The translations under genes were made by a program, and so were the position numbers. This document shows positions 26,812 to 36,332 of a stretch of DNA of 64,000 nucleotides, piece after piece. This DNA comes from Bacteroidia bacterium (GTDB lineage: Bacteria; Bacteroidota; Bacteroidia; Bacteroidales; Paludibacteraceae): assembly GCA_009930305.1 (NCBI GenBank), contig RZYM01000001.1, forward strand, positions 1-64,000, read 5' to 3'. Numbering within the stretch: the stretch's first letter is position 1; each line of letters starts with the position of its first letter. The notes under the pieces are model-generated. The model searched no databases, had not been told where the DNA came from, and worked only from the letters and a program-made list of their open reading frames with translations.

Positions 26812-27618
26812 ATGCCGGATTCCACATCGCACACAAATAATATACAAGCAATCGTCGATAGTACAGATACAATCACGGCACAAAACGATACGACAGCAAA
26901 CCTAATAAGTTTACAAGATACAATTGTTACAGATTCAATTGTTTCTATTCCTGAAGCTACTCGATTCGATGGCATCCCCAGAACACAAGATTTTTTTAAA
27001 AACGATATATTTATCAGTTTAATTCTACTCTTTGCTGTTTTTATTAGTTTAATAATTGCATCACAACGCAAAGCTCGGGTCAAATATCTTGATAACTTGC
27101 TAAATACCAATAATAACCAACAAACTCTCACTATAAGAGAATATGGGGATCAACTTATATTAGGTATTTTTGCAATAATAGGATACTCACTACTTGCATG
27201 CGAATGCTTTTTTGGAAAAGGCAATTGGGAAACTCTTGGATTATGCGCAGGAGGATTTATTCTATTTTTAATTGCCAAATACACGCTTCTCTATTTGTAC
27301 ATGCGCACATTTTTTCCGACAGAGCAAACTCGTATTGTAAAATTATACGAAACACTACTAAACATAACCGGATTAATTGCATTTTTCGGATATATTTGTG
27401 TTGTGTTTATGCCGCATGTTTTTCTTCCATATATATATGCACTGTTAATATTAATTGCCGTAACATTCTGTATCATAGTAATTTATATATTTTTTACTAG
27501 ATTTTTCAACAAATATGGCTTAATTTTAAGGTTTATTTTGTACCTTTGCACGCTCGAAATTTTACCTATCGCAGTGCTCATAAAGGCATTGTCAGAGGTT
27601 AATGGATTAATAAACTAA
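26812..27618 (+). CDS. DUF4271 membrane protein
   Basis: A 268-residue protein with a hydrophilic, threonine/aspartate-rich N-terminus (about 60 residues) followed by about seven membrane helices. Sequence and position directly before hemD match the Bacteroidota DUF4271 family, which has no known function. It is divergent from trmH and probably begins the operon continuing through hemD. Confidence 0.75.
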   Translation: MPDSTSHTNNIQAIVDSTDTITAQNDTTANLISLQDTIVTDSIVSIPEATRFDGIPRTQDFFKNDIFISLILLFAVFISLIIASQRKARVKYLDNLLNTNNNQQTLTIREYGDQLILGIFAIIGYSLLACECFFGKGNWETLGLCAGGFILFLIAKYTLLYLYMRTFFPTEQTRIVKLYETLLNITGLIAFFGYICVVFMPHVFLPYIYALLILIAVTFCIIVIYIFFTRFFNKYGLILRFILYLCTLEILPIAVLIKALSEVNGLIN

Positions 27619-27633
27619 AAACCGCGTATAGCA

Positions 27634-28389
27634 GTGAAAATCAAAAAAATACTCATTTCGCAACCAAAGCCTTCCACTGAGAAATCTCCGTATTACGATT
27701 TAGCGGATAAATATGGTTTTAAGATTGACTTTCGCCCTTTTATAAAAGTAGAAGGATTAAGTTTAAAAGAATTTCGTGCTCAACGCACAGAAGTTACAGA
27801 TTATACAGCTGTAATTTTTACCGCACGCACAGCTATTGATCATTTTTTCCGTCTTTGCGAAGAAATGCGTTTAATTATTTCTGAAGACATGAAATATTTC
27901 TGTATTTCAGAAAATGTAGCTGTTTATTTGCAAAAATACATACAGTACCGCAAACGCAAGGTATTCTTTTCTGCTACCGGAAAATTTGATGAATTAATCC
28001 CCCTAATCAAGAAACATAGCGCCGACAAGTATTTAATGGCTGTATCAGATGTGAACAAAGACAGCCAGATAAATTTACTTAACGCCAACAAAATAACATT
28101 CACAAAAGCTGTCTTCTATAAAACAGTAAGTAATGATTTCGGCCCTGATGAAGCATTTGATTATGATATGCTTGTGTTTTTCAGTCCAGAAGGAATTAAT
28201 TCATTACTAAAAAACTTTCCTAATTATCAACAAGGCGATACTTTAATAGCAACATTTGGAGCTAATACAGCACAAGCTGTTAAAGATGCCGGATTAAGAC
28301 TAGACTTAGGTGCACCAAATGAACAAGCGCCATCAATGACAGGTGCTATTGACCTCTTTTGCAAGGAAAACAAAGTGAATAAGAAATAA
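27634..28389 (+). CDS. hemD: Uroporphyrinogen-III synthase
   Basis: A 251-residue two-lobed enzyme that closes hydroxymethylbilane with ring D inversion in haem synthesis. Low but characteristic similarity: KILISQPKPSTEKSPYYDLADKYG at the start, YTAVIFTARTAIDHFF, the hinge, then FDYDMLVFFSPEGINSLL and ATFGANTAQAVKDAGL. It starts with GTG 15 bases after the DUF4271 gene. No other haem gene is nearby. Confidence 0.85.
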   Translation: MKIKKILISQPKPSTEKSPYYDLADKYGFKIDFRPFIKVEGLSLKEFRAQRTEVTDYTAVIFTARTAIDHFFRLCEEMRLIISEDMKYFCISENVAVYLQKYIQYRKRKVFFSATGKFDELIPLIKKHSADKYLMAVSDVNKDSQINLLNANKITFTKAVFYKTVSNDFGPDEAFDYDMLVFFSPEGINSLLKNFPNYQQGDTLIATFGANTAQAVKDAGLRLDLGAPNEQAPSMTGAIDLFCKENKVNKK

Positions 28390-28412
28390 AAATACCTTAT
28401 AACTATCAATTA

Positions 28413-28442
28413 ATATCCCAAAAGTCAGTACTTTTGGGATAT
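28413..28442. terminator. Hairpin between hemD and rnpA
   Basis: A perfect 12-base stem ATATCCCAAAAG (28413-28424) with 28431-28442 and a six-base loop, followed by TTTATTTA. It reads as an intrinsic terminator for hemD but ends only 10 bases before the rnpA start codon, so it must also form part of the rnpA leader or be read through. Confidence 0.8.
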
Positions 28443-28452
28443 TTTATTTAAA

Positions 28453-28818
28453 ATGGATCAGAAACTACCCAAAACAGAACGACTATACGGAGAAACTTCT
28501 GTAAGTCAACTATTTATGAAAGGAAAAGGTTTTTCTGTTTTTCCTATAAGGGTAGTGTATTTAAAAAGAAACGATTCTCTACCAGATAGGATAGTTGCAA
28601 GCGTTTCAAAAAAACGATTTAAACATGCTGTAGATAGGAACAGGGTTAAGCGATTAATAAGAGAAACATTTAGAAAAGACAAACCTTGCATGTCTCTTGA
28701 TATCGGTTTTATTTTTCTGTCTAATAAAATACCTAGCTATCTAGAAATGGAAGCAGCAATGCATAAAGTAGTAGCACAATTAAAGCAAACAAATAGGGCT
28801 ATACCAACAAAAGAATGA
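28453..28818 (+). CDS. rnpA: Ribonuclease P protein component
   Basis: A 121-residue basic protein that assists the RNA subunit in 5' processing of tRNA precursors. The RNR motif DRNRVKRLIRETFR is intact at about residues 58-71, preceded by VSKKRFKHAV. It is not next to rpmH/dnaA, as is usual in Bacteroidota, and overlaps uvrA by 4 bases. Confidence 0.93.
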   Translation: MDQKLPKTERLYGETSVSQLFMKGKGFSVFPIRVVYLKRNDSLPDRIVASVSKKRFKHAVDRNRVKRLIRETFRKDKPCMSLDIGFIFLSNKIPSYLEMEAAMHKVVAQLKQTNRAIPTKE

Positions 28819-31625
28819 ATTCAGAGCAAAGCTACATAAATGTATATGGTGCAAGAGAACACAATCTTAAGAATATACATGTAAAAATTCCACATGGCAG
28901 TCTTACGGTAATTACAGGTTTAAGTGGAAGCGGAAAATCTTCATTAGCATTTGATACACTATATGCAGAAGGACAAAGACGTTATATAGAAACGTTCTCT
29001 GCATACGCCAGAAACTTTTTAGGCGGAGGCGAAAGACCTGATGTTGATGAAATAACAGGTTTAAGTCCGGTCATAGCAATAGAGCAAAAAACTACTAACA
29101 ACAATCCTCGATCTACAGTAGGAACTACTACTGAAATATATGATTACCTGCGCTTGCTTTTCGCACGTGCAGGCGAAGCATATTCGTATCTAACAGGCGA
29201 AAAGATGGTCAAATACACAGAAGACCAAATATTGAACCTTATTATGTCTGAATATTCAGGCAAAAAAATATATTTATTATCCCCTGTTGTTAGATCACGA
29301 AAAGGTCATTATCGCGAACTATTCGAAAACTTGCGTAAAAAAGGATACCTAAATGTACGCGTTGACGGAGAACTCAAAGAGATTACCCGTGATATGCGAT
29401 TGGATCGATACAAAAATCATGATATTGAGGTTGTTATAGATCGTTTAGAAGTTCAAGATAAGGATGTAGCAAGACTACAACGCTCACTCAGATTAGCACT
29501 TGACCAAGGCGAAGGAATGACTGCAGTACTCGACAAATATGGCAAAAAAATGCGCTATTTTAGTCGCAGACTTATGTGTCCTACTACAGGCATATCTTAT
29601 TCTGATGCAGCTCCGCATGATTTTTCTTTTAACTCTCCTAAAGGATGTTGTAAGCGTTGTCATGGGACTGGATATATATCCCAAATAGATATTGATAAGT
29701 TAATACCTAACCGTTCCTTATCTATTTATGATGGGGGTATTGCTCCTCTTGGCAGATATAAAAACAGCATAATATTTGCACAGATAGAAGCACTTTGTGA
29801 AGAATATGGTGCAACTTTAAAAACTGCAATAAAAAGCCTGCCTGAAGAATTAATAGAAAAGATAATATACGGAACGGAAGATAATATAATTATAAAAAGT
29901 TTAGTTGAAGGTTTAAACGGCTACCCTGTTGCTTATAATGGGATTGCAGAATATATGGCGATGCAACAAGATAGTGAGGCATCAGCCGGAGCTCAAAAAT
30001 GGGCAGAACAATTTTCGCAAACAATTACTTGCCCTGAATGTGGCGGTACTCGATTAAAAAAAGAAGCCCTATATTATCGTATATCAGATAAAAATATTGC
30101 AGAACTCACTGCAATGGATATTGATGAACTATATCAGTGGTTAATCGATAATGAGCCTAAATTAAGTAGTCAGCAGCACAAAATTGCTACCGAAATCATA
30201 AAAGAAATTAAGACAAGACTTTCTTTTATGATTAATGTCGGATTACACTATTTATCTTTAGGACGCGCCTCTAATACTCTTTCAGGAGGAGAAAGTCAAC
30301 GTATTCGCTTAGCTACACAAATAGGTTCTCAATTGGTAAACGTTTTATATATACTTGACGAACCGAGCATCGGACTTCATCCGCGCGACAATATAAAATT
30401 GATTGATTCTTTAAAGAAATTGCGCGATTTAGGCAATACTGTAGTAGTTGTTGAGCACGACAAAGATATGATGCTTGCAGCCGATTATATAATTGATATG
30501 GGACCTAAAGCTGGTCGATTAGGTGGACAAGTTGTGTTTGAAGGAACACCAAAAGAGATGATGAAAACAGATACTTTAACTACTGCCTATTTAACAGGCA
30601 AGAAAGTTATTAGTATACCCCAAAAACGAAGGCAAGGGAATGGTGATATTCTAAGATTAATAGGGGCAAAAGGCAATAATCTAAGAAATGTAAATGTAGA
30701 ATTCCCATTAGGAAAATTTATATGCGTAACAGGTGTTTCGGGCAGTGGCAAATCTAGTTTAATTGGAGGGACACTACTGCCTATTATCAGTCAGAAACTT
30801 TACAAGAGCCTAAAAAGCCCACTACCATATAATGCAATAGAAGGATTAGAGAACATAGACAAAATAGTATCTGTAGATCAATCACCTATAGGGAAAACAC
30901 CTCGTTCTAATCCGGCAACATACACAAACTTATTCGCAGATATAAGAAATTTGTTCGTTGAATTACCGGAAGCAAAAATACGAGGATACAAACCCGGACG
31001 TTTTTCTTTTAACGTTAAAGGAGGACGTTGTGAAGTATGCGGTGGAAATGGTTACAAACGCCTTGAAATGGGTTTTATGGCAGATGTGTACGTTCCATGC
31101 GAAGCCTGCAATGGCAAAAGGTATAATAGAGAAACACTTGAAGTAAGATTTAAAGGAAAATCCATTGGTGATGTACTGGATATGACAATTAATCAAGCAG
31201 TTGATTTTTTTGAAAACATACCTCAACTGATGCAGAAACTCAAAGTCCTGCAAGACGTCGGATTAGGATACATCAAATTAGGACAATCTTCTACTACATT
31301 ATCAGGTGGAGAAAATCAGAGAGTTAAATTAGCTACAGAACTAGCAAAACACGATACAGGTAAAACATTATACATTTTTGACGAGCCAACTACAGGATTA
31401 CATTTCGAAGATATTCATGTATTACTTAATGTGTTAGATAAATTAGTAGAAAGAGGCAATACATTAATAGTTATTGAGCATAATTTAGATGTTATACTTC
31501 ATGCCGATTATCTTATAGATATGGGAAATGAAGGAGGTAGAAATGGTGGAAATGTTGTTTGCGTAGGAACACCTGAATCTATTGCTTCAAGAGGTATTGG
31601 ACATACAGCAAAATTTTTAAAATGA
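28815..31625 (+). CDS. uvrA: UvrABC excinuclease subunit A
   Basis: The 936-residue damage-recognition ATPase of nucleotide excision repair. Two ABC modules are visible: Walker A GLSGSGKSSLAFDTL and GVSGSGKSSLIGG, signatures ASNTLSGGESQRI and SSTTLSGGENQRV, Walker B YILDEPSIGLHP and YIFDEPTTGLHF. Zinc-finger cysteines lie in CPTTGISYSDA/CKRCHGTGY and CEVCGGNGYKR/CEACNGKRYN. It is full length and overlaps both rnpA and recX by 4 bases. Confidence 0.97.
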   Translation: MNSEQSYINVYGAREHNLKNIHVKIPHGSLTVITGLSGSGKSSLAFDTLYAEGQRRYIETFSAYARNFLGGGERPDVDEITGLSPVIAIEQKTTNNNPRSTVGTTTEIYDYLRLLFARAGEAYSYLTGEKMVKYTEDQILNLIMSEYSGKKIYLLSPVVRSRKGHYRELFENLRKKGYLNVRVDGELKEITRDMRLDRYKNHDIEVVIDRLEVQDKDVARLQRSLRLALDQGEGMTAVLDKYGKKMRYFSRRLMCPTTGISYSDAAPHDFSFNSPKGCCKRCHGTGYISQIDIDKLIPNRSLSIYDGGIAPLGRYKNSIIFAQIEALCEEYGATLKTAIKSLPEELIEKIIYGTEDNIIIKSLVEGLNGYPVAYNGIAEYMAMQQDSEASAGAQKWAEQFSQTITCPECGGTRLKKEALYYRISDKNIAELTAMDIDELYQWLIDNEPKLSSQQHKIATEIIKEIKTRLSFMINVGLHYLSLGRASNTLSGGESQRIRLATQIGSQLVNVLYILDEPSIGLHPRDNIKLIDSLKKLRDLGNTVVVVEHDKDMMLAADYIIDMGPKAGRLGGQVVFEGTPKEMMKTDTLTTAYLTGKKVISIPQKRRQGNGDILRLIGAKGNNLRNVNVEFPLGKFICVTGVSGSGKSSLIGGTLLPIISQKLYKSLKSPLPYNAIEGLENIDKIVSVDQSPIGKTPRSNPATYTNLFADIRNLFVELPEAKIRGYKPGRFSFNVKGGRCEVCGGNGYKRLEMGFMADVYVPCEACNGKRYNRETLEVRFKGKSIGDVLDMTINQAVDFFENIPQLMQKLKVLQDVGLGYIKLGQSSTTLSGGENQRVKLATELAKHDTGKTLYIFDEPTTGLHFEDIHVLLNVLDKLVERGNTLIVIEHNLDVILHADYLIDMGNEGGRNGGNVVCVGTPESIASRGIGHTAKFLK

Positions 31626-32080
31626 CAGATAAGATTTCTTCATATTACTTAAAAGCGGCATCATATTGTTCTATAGCAGAAAGATGTAAACAAGATATAA
31701 TTGAAAAACTAAAAAAATGGGGAGCTCCCGAAAATGAGCAACCAGCTATAATAAACAAATTGATTGAAGACGATTTTTTAAATGAAAGACGTTATGCAGT
31801 AGCATTTGCACGAGACAAATTTCGTTTCAATCAATGGGGCAGCATCAAAATTTCATATTCATTGAAGCAAAAAGGCATTGCATCAGACAATATAAAAAAA
31901 GGTCTTGCATCTATAGAAGAAAGGGAATACACAGACATTCTCAAAAAGCTTATTGAAACAAAATTAAAAAGCCTTAAACGCGACACCCCTGAAACGTCAT
32001 TTCCAAAAGTTATGAGATTCATTACCGGCAAAGGCTTTGAGCCATCAATTGCATCAAACATATTAAAACGGATGAAGTAA
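31622..32080 (+). CDS. recX: Regulatory protein RecX
   Basis: A 152-residue all-helical protein that caps and inhibits RecA filaments. Family segments are YLKAASYCSIAERC, INKLIEDDFLNERRYAVAFARDKFR, WGSIKISYSLKQKGI and FPKVMRFITGKGFEPS. It overlaps uvrA by 4 bases (ATGA), so two DNA-repair functions are coupled. Confidence 0.9.
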   Translation: MTDKISSYYLKAASYCSIAERCKQDIIEKLKKWGAPENEQPAIINKLIEDDFLNERRYAVAFARDKFRFNQWGSIKISYSLKQKGIASDNIKKGLASIEEREYTDILKKLIETKLKSLKRDTPETSFPKVMRFITGKGFEPSIASNILKRMK

Positions 32081-32213
32081 CATCGGCAAATAGAAGCTAA
32101 TGATAGGGAAAATGCCACAACCATATCTGAATATAAAAGAAAACAATAACTTTATATTAAATTCGTTATTGATTAGGCTATTATGGCAAAAATTTATCTG
32201 ACATAATTAATAT

Positions 32214-33452
32214 ATGCACAGACTCACTTACATATTAATATTGCTTTTTTGCGGACTTTGCGTAGCGCAGGCAGGGCAAGGTATAAAAGTATGGGGAAAC
32301 GATCCCGAATATGCAGGTGATAGCTTGAGTTTATATATTGAAAGAGATGGACTTACTCATCATCAGATTGAAATTGGAAAATGCTTAGTTGCACAAGATG
32401 GTTCGTTCAGCATAAATGCTAAAATTGATTCAACGCAAAAATGCTACATTAATTTAGGAGCAGTAATTGTTAGCATATTTATCGAGCCCGGATCCTCATA
32501 TTCAGTAAACCTACCGGATAAGAAACCTCTTACAACAGCCAATAAACTAAATCCATACTTCAAAGCTAAAGAAATATTGCTGAGTATCAATAATCCAAAA
32601 ACGGATGATATAAATCTGCAAATTGCCGCATTTGAAGACGACATGGATAAAGAGTGGGCAGCTCTTGTCTTTGGCGAAATAAATAAACAAAACATTGAAA
32701 ACGCATGTATTCGAATGGAAAATAAGTACAATTCAGATAATGAGTTCTTCAGAATATATAGATTCTCAAATTATGCATTAATTGTTAACTTATACGAACC
32801 CACATCTCCTGATCTTGCAATAGAAACATATTTTTTACATAATCCGGTGCATTATAATAATCCGGCATATTGGGAAGCATTTGATGTACTATTTGAACAA
32901 TTTATTGAGCCTGAACGTCTATCTGATAACAAGCTATTATACGAGTTGGTTGTGATGCAAAAAGTTTTGAATAAAGAATTGATTGTAAAGCAATTAGAGA
33001 AGGTAACATCTAAACAAAATACAATAATTGCAGACGAGATCAGAACTCAACTAAATTCCTTACGAATAGGCAATTTATTAAATATTCAAAAGCTTGTTAA
33101 TATAAATGGGGATACTCTGCAATGGAAAGATTTCGACTGCCCGCTAGTGTATGTAGTATTTGCCAATTCTTCTATTAAAGAGTCTAAAGCCGATATGGCC
33201 TTTGCAAAAAAAATCCAAAGCAAATGGAAAAATAAATGCGCAATGATATTTATTTTTGACAAAGAGCCACGCGAAACTACTTTAAAAACAGCTCAGAAAA
33301 ACGAGTTGAGTTTTTTTACATTCAGCACAGAAGACAACCCAGAAATAATAACTACATTTGCAATTAGCAATATCCCTAATTATATATTGATAGATTACGA
33401 AGGACGCATTATTCAAAATCCGGCTAAAAAACCAACGCAATTTACGCCATGA
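32214..33452 (+). CDS. Secreted protein with a C-terminal thioredoxin-like fold lacking CXXC
   Basis: A 412-residue protein with a signal peptide (LTYILILLFCGLCVAQA). Residues about 25-120 are a beta-rich domain like the DUF4369 part of Bacteroidota TlpA-like lipoproteins. The middle is helical. From about residue 290 a thioredoxin-like fold is suggested (WKDFDCPLVYVVFANSS, FAISNIPNYILIDYEGRII). Where a redox pair should be, only NSSIKES occurs, so no thiol exchange is expected. It overlaps pssA by 4 bases. The function is unknown. Confidence 0.65.
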   Translation: MHRLTYILILLFCGLCVAQAGQGIKVWGNDPEYAGDSLSLYIERDGLTHHQIEIGKCLVAQDGSFSINAKIDSTQKCYINLGAVIVSIFIEPGSSYSVNLPDKKPLTTANKLNPYFKAKEILLSINNPKTDDINLQIAAFEDDMDKEWAALVFGEINKQNIENACIRMENKYNSDNEFFRIYRFSNYALIVNLYEPTSPDLAIETYFLHNPVHYNNPAYWEAFDVLFEQFIEPERLSDNKLLYELVVMQKVLNKELIVKQLEKVTSKQNTIIADEIRTQLNSLRIGNLLNIQKLVNINGDTLQWKDFDCPLVYVVFANSSIKESKADMAFAKKIQSKWKNKCAMIFIFDKEPRETTLKTAQKNELSFFTFSTEDNPEIITTFAISNIPNYILIDYEGRIIQNPAKKPTQFTP

Positions 33453-34183
33453 ATATTAAACAACACATTCCCAACACTATCACCTGCTTGAATCTATTTT
33501 CAGGATGCATCGCAGTATCATTGGCTTTTCAAGGCAATCTATTTGCGTCTGCCTTATTTATTTTTACATCAGCTATTTTCGATTTCTTTGATGGTTTTGC
33601 TGCTCGCAAATTACAAGCTTTCTCTATATTAGGCAAAGACCTTGATTCATTGGCAGACTTAATTAGCTTTGGATTAGCACCGGCAACAATGGTATCTTCT
33701 TTATTAAAAGAATATCAGTATCCGGAATATATATTTGATTACGCATTTATATTTCCATACATAGCATACTTAATCGCTGTATTTTCTGCCTTGAGATTAG
33801 CCAAATTTAATAATGACGAAAGGCAAGAACATACATTCATCGGCCTACCTACACCGGCAAATGCACTATTTATTGCAGGCTTTGCTAATGCTCCTTCCGC
33901 ATCATTTTTATGGAAACCACTTACAAGTTTTGCTGATATGTGGACAAATCAGGCATCTGGCTTATTCGTATTACTGGGATTAATTGCTATTTCTTCATTC
34001 CTTTTGATATCATCAATTCCAATGTTTTCGCTTAAACAAACAGGGAAATTACAATATGTCTTTTTAGCAATGTCTGTAATACTTATAGCTACCTGCGGTT
34101 TTTTGGGAATGTTTATATCAATGTCAGTTTATATATTACTTTCAATATTTAGGCTAATAGCTCCCGGCAAAAAAACAAAGTGA
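33449..34183 (+). CDS. pssA: CDP-diacylglycerol-serine O-phosphatidyltransferase
   Basis: A 244-residue membrane enzyme making phosphatidylserine, the precursor of phosphatidylethanolamine. The CDP-alcohol phosphotransferase motif D-G-x2-A-R-x8-G-x3-D-x3-D is seen as [20 protein letters not shown] then LDSLAD at about residues 45-70. About seven helices are visible. It overlaps the preceding gene by 4 bases, and yidD begins at its stop. Confidence 0.93.
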   Translation: MNIKQHIPNTITCLNLFSGCIAVSLAFQGNLFASALFIFTSAIFDFFDGFAARKLQAFSILGKDLDSLADLISFGLAPATMVSSLLKEYQYPEYIFDYAFIFPYIAYLIAVFSALRLAKFNNDERQEHTFIGLPTPANALFIAGFANAPSASFLWKPLTSFADMWTNQASGLFVLLGLIAISSFLLISSIPMFSLKQTGKLQYVFLAMSVILIATCGFLGMFISMSVYILLSIFRLIAPGKKTK

Positions 34184-34404
34184 TGAAAAAAGTTTTATCA
34201 TGGATTCTGCTAATTCCGGTATATTTTTATAAGGCGTTCATTTCGCCACTAACGCCGGCATCATGCAGGTTTACTCCGACTTGCTCAGAATACATGATAC
34301 AGGCAATAAAGAAACATGGACCAATAAAGGGATTCTTTCTTGGAATAAAACGTCTATTAAAATGCCACCCTTGGGGAGGTAGCGGCTACGACCCGGTACC
34401 GTGA
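34183..34404 (+). CDS. yidD: Membrane protein insertion efficiency factor YidD
   Basis: A 73-residue protein that aids YidC-dependent membrane insertion. The family signature [19 protein letters not shown], the AIKKHG segment and [13 protein letters not shown] are complete. The ATG at 34183 shares a base with the pssA stop (TGATG); a GTG directly before it at 34180 is the alternative. yidD often sits beside rnpA; here they are about 5.4 kb apart. Confidence 0.94.
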   Translation: MKKVLSWILLIPVYFYKAFISPLTPASCRFTPTCSEYMIQAIKKHGPIKGFFLGIKRLLKCHPWGGSGYDPVP

Positions 34405-34406
34405 TT

Positions 34407-36218
34407 TTACTTCATTTCTTTTGTTTCACAATATTGTTCAACAACATTTATAACATAATCGCCAACCTTCTCGCACTCAGATATTAGATCCATATATGTA
34501 ACACTAATAGGATATGTATACTTGCGCTCTTTTACATCTGTGGCATTTTGCATCTTATACTTACTACGCATATCATTGATTTCTTGCTCTATATCAAGTG
34601 ATTTCTTAATATCAGGAACTTTTCTGTCGTTATCTGTTTTGTGAAGTACTAACATCATTTCATCAAGTGACTTTTGAACTAAATCGAACATTGCATACAC
34701 TCGAGTGTGCATCTCTTCCGAATATTCAATATTGTCGTTTCTTTTACGCTTAATAATATTGGATATATTATTACATCCATCTCCGATACTTTCAATTTCT
34801 GATATTACACGAAGCATTGCATGTACATCCTTTTTACTCTTGTCACTTAATTTACCCTCAGCCACTTTTGTTAAATAATTTGCAATTTCTATCTCCATTC
34901 GATCACAAATTCTCTCATATTTTTGAACCGTCTCATACGTCTTGTCAAATTTGTCAGGATCCCGCTCATCATATAATTCTCTAACTATGTCAAACATTTT
35001 TACACATCGCTTAGCATATATATCTATTTCTTTGTCTGCTTGCAAAATTGATAATTCTGAGGTTGATAATAAACCAGCCGAAATATAAGTCAGTCTATAT
35101 TCCTCATCTGATGATTTTTGTGGGATCAAGAAAGTAACAACTTTGGCTATCACCTTAACAAACCATATCATCAAGAATGAATTAATAATATTAAACATTG
35201 TATGGAACAATGACAATCCGTATGAGGTAGATAACTGACATGCATCATATTGGCTTTTGAGTTCCAATTGATCGGGTGTTAATACCGCTTTGGGATTATT
35301 TATTAACGACATTGTTTGCGCATCAATCCCCATTGAAAACGCAGAAAATTTTGTTGGATCTCCCGGACCATATTCATTAACAATGCCTGAAATCATATTA
35401 ATGAATGGAAAGAATATCAATAGCATCCATATTACGCCAAATATATTAAATATAAAATGTGAAAGTGCAGTACGCTTTGCCGATACATTAGCCGGAATAG
35501 CTGCAATATTGGCAGTTATAGTTGTCCCAACATTCTCGCCTAAAACCATTGCCGCAGCTAATTCAAATGGGATCCATCCTTTCCCACACATAATTAATGT
35601 TACAGCCATAGTTGCGGATGATGATTGAACCACAACAGTAAGTATTGTTCCAATAATTAGAAATATAATCACAGAACCAAATCCGTATCCTGTATATTGA
35701 GTTAAAAACGCCAATATTTCAGGATTGCTTTGTAAGTCAGGTACTGATTTCTTTAATAGTTCAAGACCCATAAACAACAAAGCGAATCCTAACAAGAATT
35801 CGCCAAATGACTTACGTTTATTATGTGATGAAAATATAAATGGAATTGAAACTGCTATGATAGGAAGAGCAAGTGCAGACATACTTACCTTAAATCCGAA
35901 TAATGAGATAATCCAGGCGGTTATGGTTGTTCCTATATTTGCACCCATGATAACAGTAATTGACTGAGTCAATGTTAGTAAACCTGCATTCACAAAACTT
36001 ACTACCATTACAGTAGTTGCAGACGAAGACTGTATTATGGCTGTTATTAGAAGACCTGTAAATAAGCCTATAACCCTATTTTTGGTCATCGCTGTTAATA
36101 CCGATCTGAGTTTATCTCCGGCAATTTTTTGAAGTCCTTCACTCATCAACTTCATTCCATATAGAAACAAGCCCAACGACCCTATTAGCGTCAAAAGATC
36201 AAGAAAAGAGTAATTCAT
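34407..36218 (-). CDS. Na+/phosphate cotransporter family protein with PhoU-like tail
   Basis: A 603-residue member of the PNaS family. Two inverted-repeat transport cores are visible: AIIQSSSATTVM with MGANIGTTITAWI, and VVQSSSATMAV with LGENVGTTITANIAAI. About eight membrane helices are followed from near residue 375 by a helical PhoU-like cytoplasmic domain. It may import phosphate with sodium or have another anion role. It converges on yidD with only 2 bases between the stops and no terminator. Confidence 0.88.
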   Translation of the reverse strand: MNYSFLDLLTLIGSLGLFLYGMKLMSEGLQKIAGDKLRSVLTAMTKNRVIGLFTGLLITAIIQSSSATTVMVVSFVNAGLLTLTQSITVIMGANIGTTITAWIISLFGFKVSMSALALPIIAVSIPFIFSSHNKRKSFGEFLLGFALLFMGLELLKKSVPDLQSNPEILAFLTQYTGYGFGSVIIFLIIGTILTVVVQSSSATMAVTLIMCGKGWIPFELAAAMVLGENVGTTITANIAAIPANVSAKRTALSHFIFNIFGVIWMLLIFFPFINMISGIVNEYGPGDPTKFSAFSMGIDAQTMSLINNPKAVLTPDQLELKSQYDACQLSTSYGLSLFHTMFNIINSFLMIWFVKVIAKVVTFLIPQKSSDEEYRLTYISAGLLSTSELSILQADKEIDIYAKRCVKMFDIVRELYDERDPDKFDKTYETVQKYERICDRMEIEIANYLTKVAEGKLSDKSKKDVHAMLRVISEIESIGDGCNNISNIIKRKRNDNIEYSEEMHTRVYAMFDLVQKSLDEMMLVLHKTDNDRKVPDIKKSLDIEQEINDMRSKYKMQNATDVKERKYTYPISVTYMDLISECEKVGDYVINVVEQYCETKEMK

Positions 36219-36244
36219 AAAAGATTTTTAAAAGTAAATTTCTA

Positions 36245-36275
36245 CAAAATTAATCTTTTTATTATTTTTACCAAA
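36245..36275 (-). promoter_or_regulatory. Predicted sigma-ABfr promoter of the Na+/Pi symporter gene
   Basis: On the minus strand TTTG (complement of 36272-36275), 19-base spacer and TAATTTTG (complement of 36245-36252), a full match to the Bacteroides consensus, 26 bases before the start codon. Confidence 0.7.
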
Positions 36276-36332
36276 GATTTGCTTCGCAACCCATATAAAA
36301 AAATCACATTTATTATTTATAAAACTGCTGCA

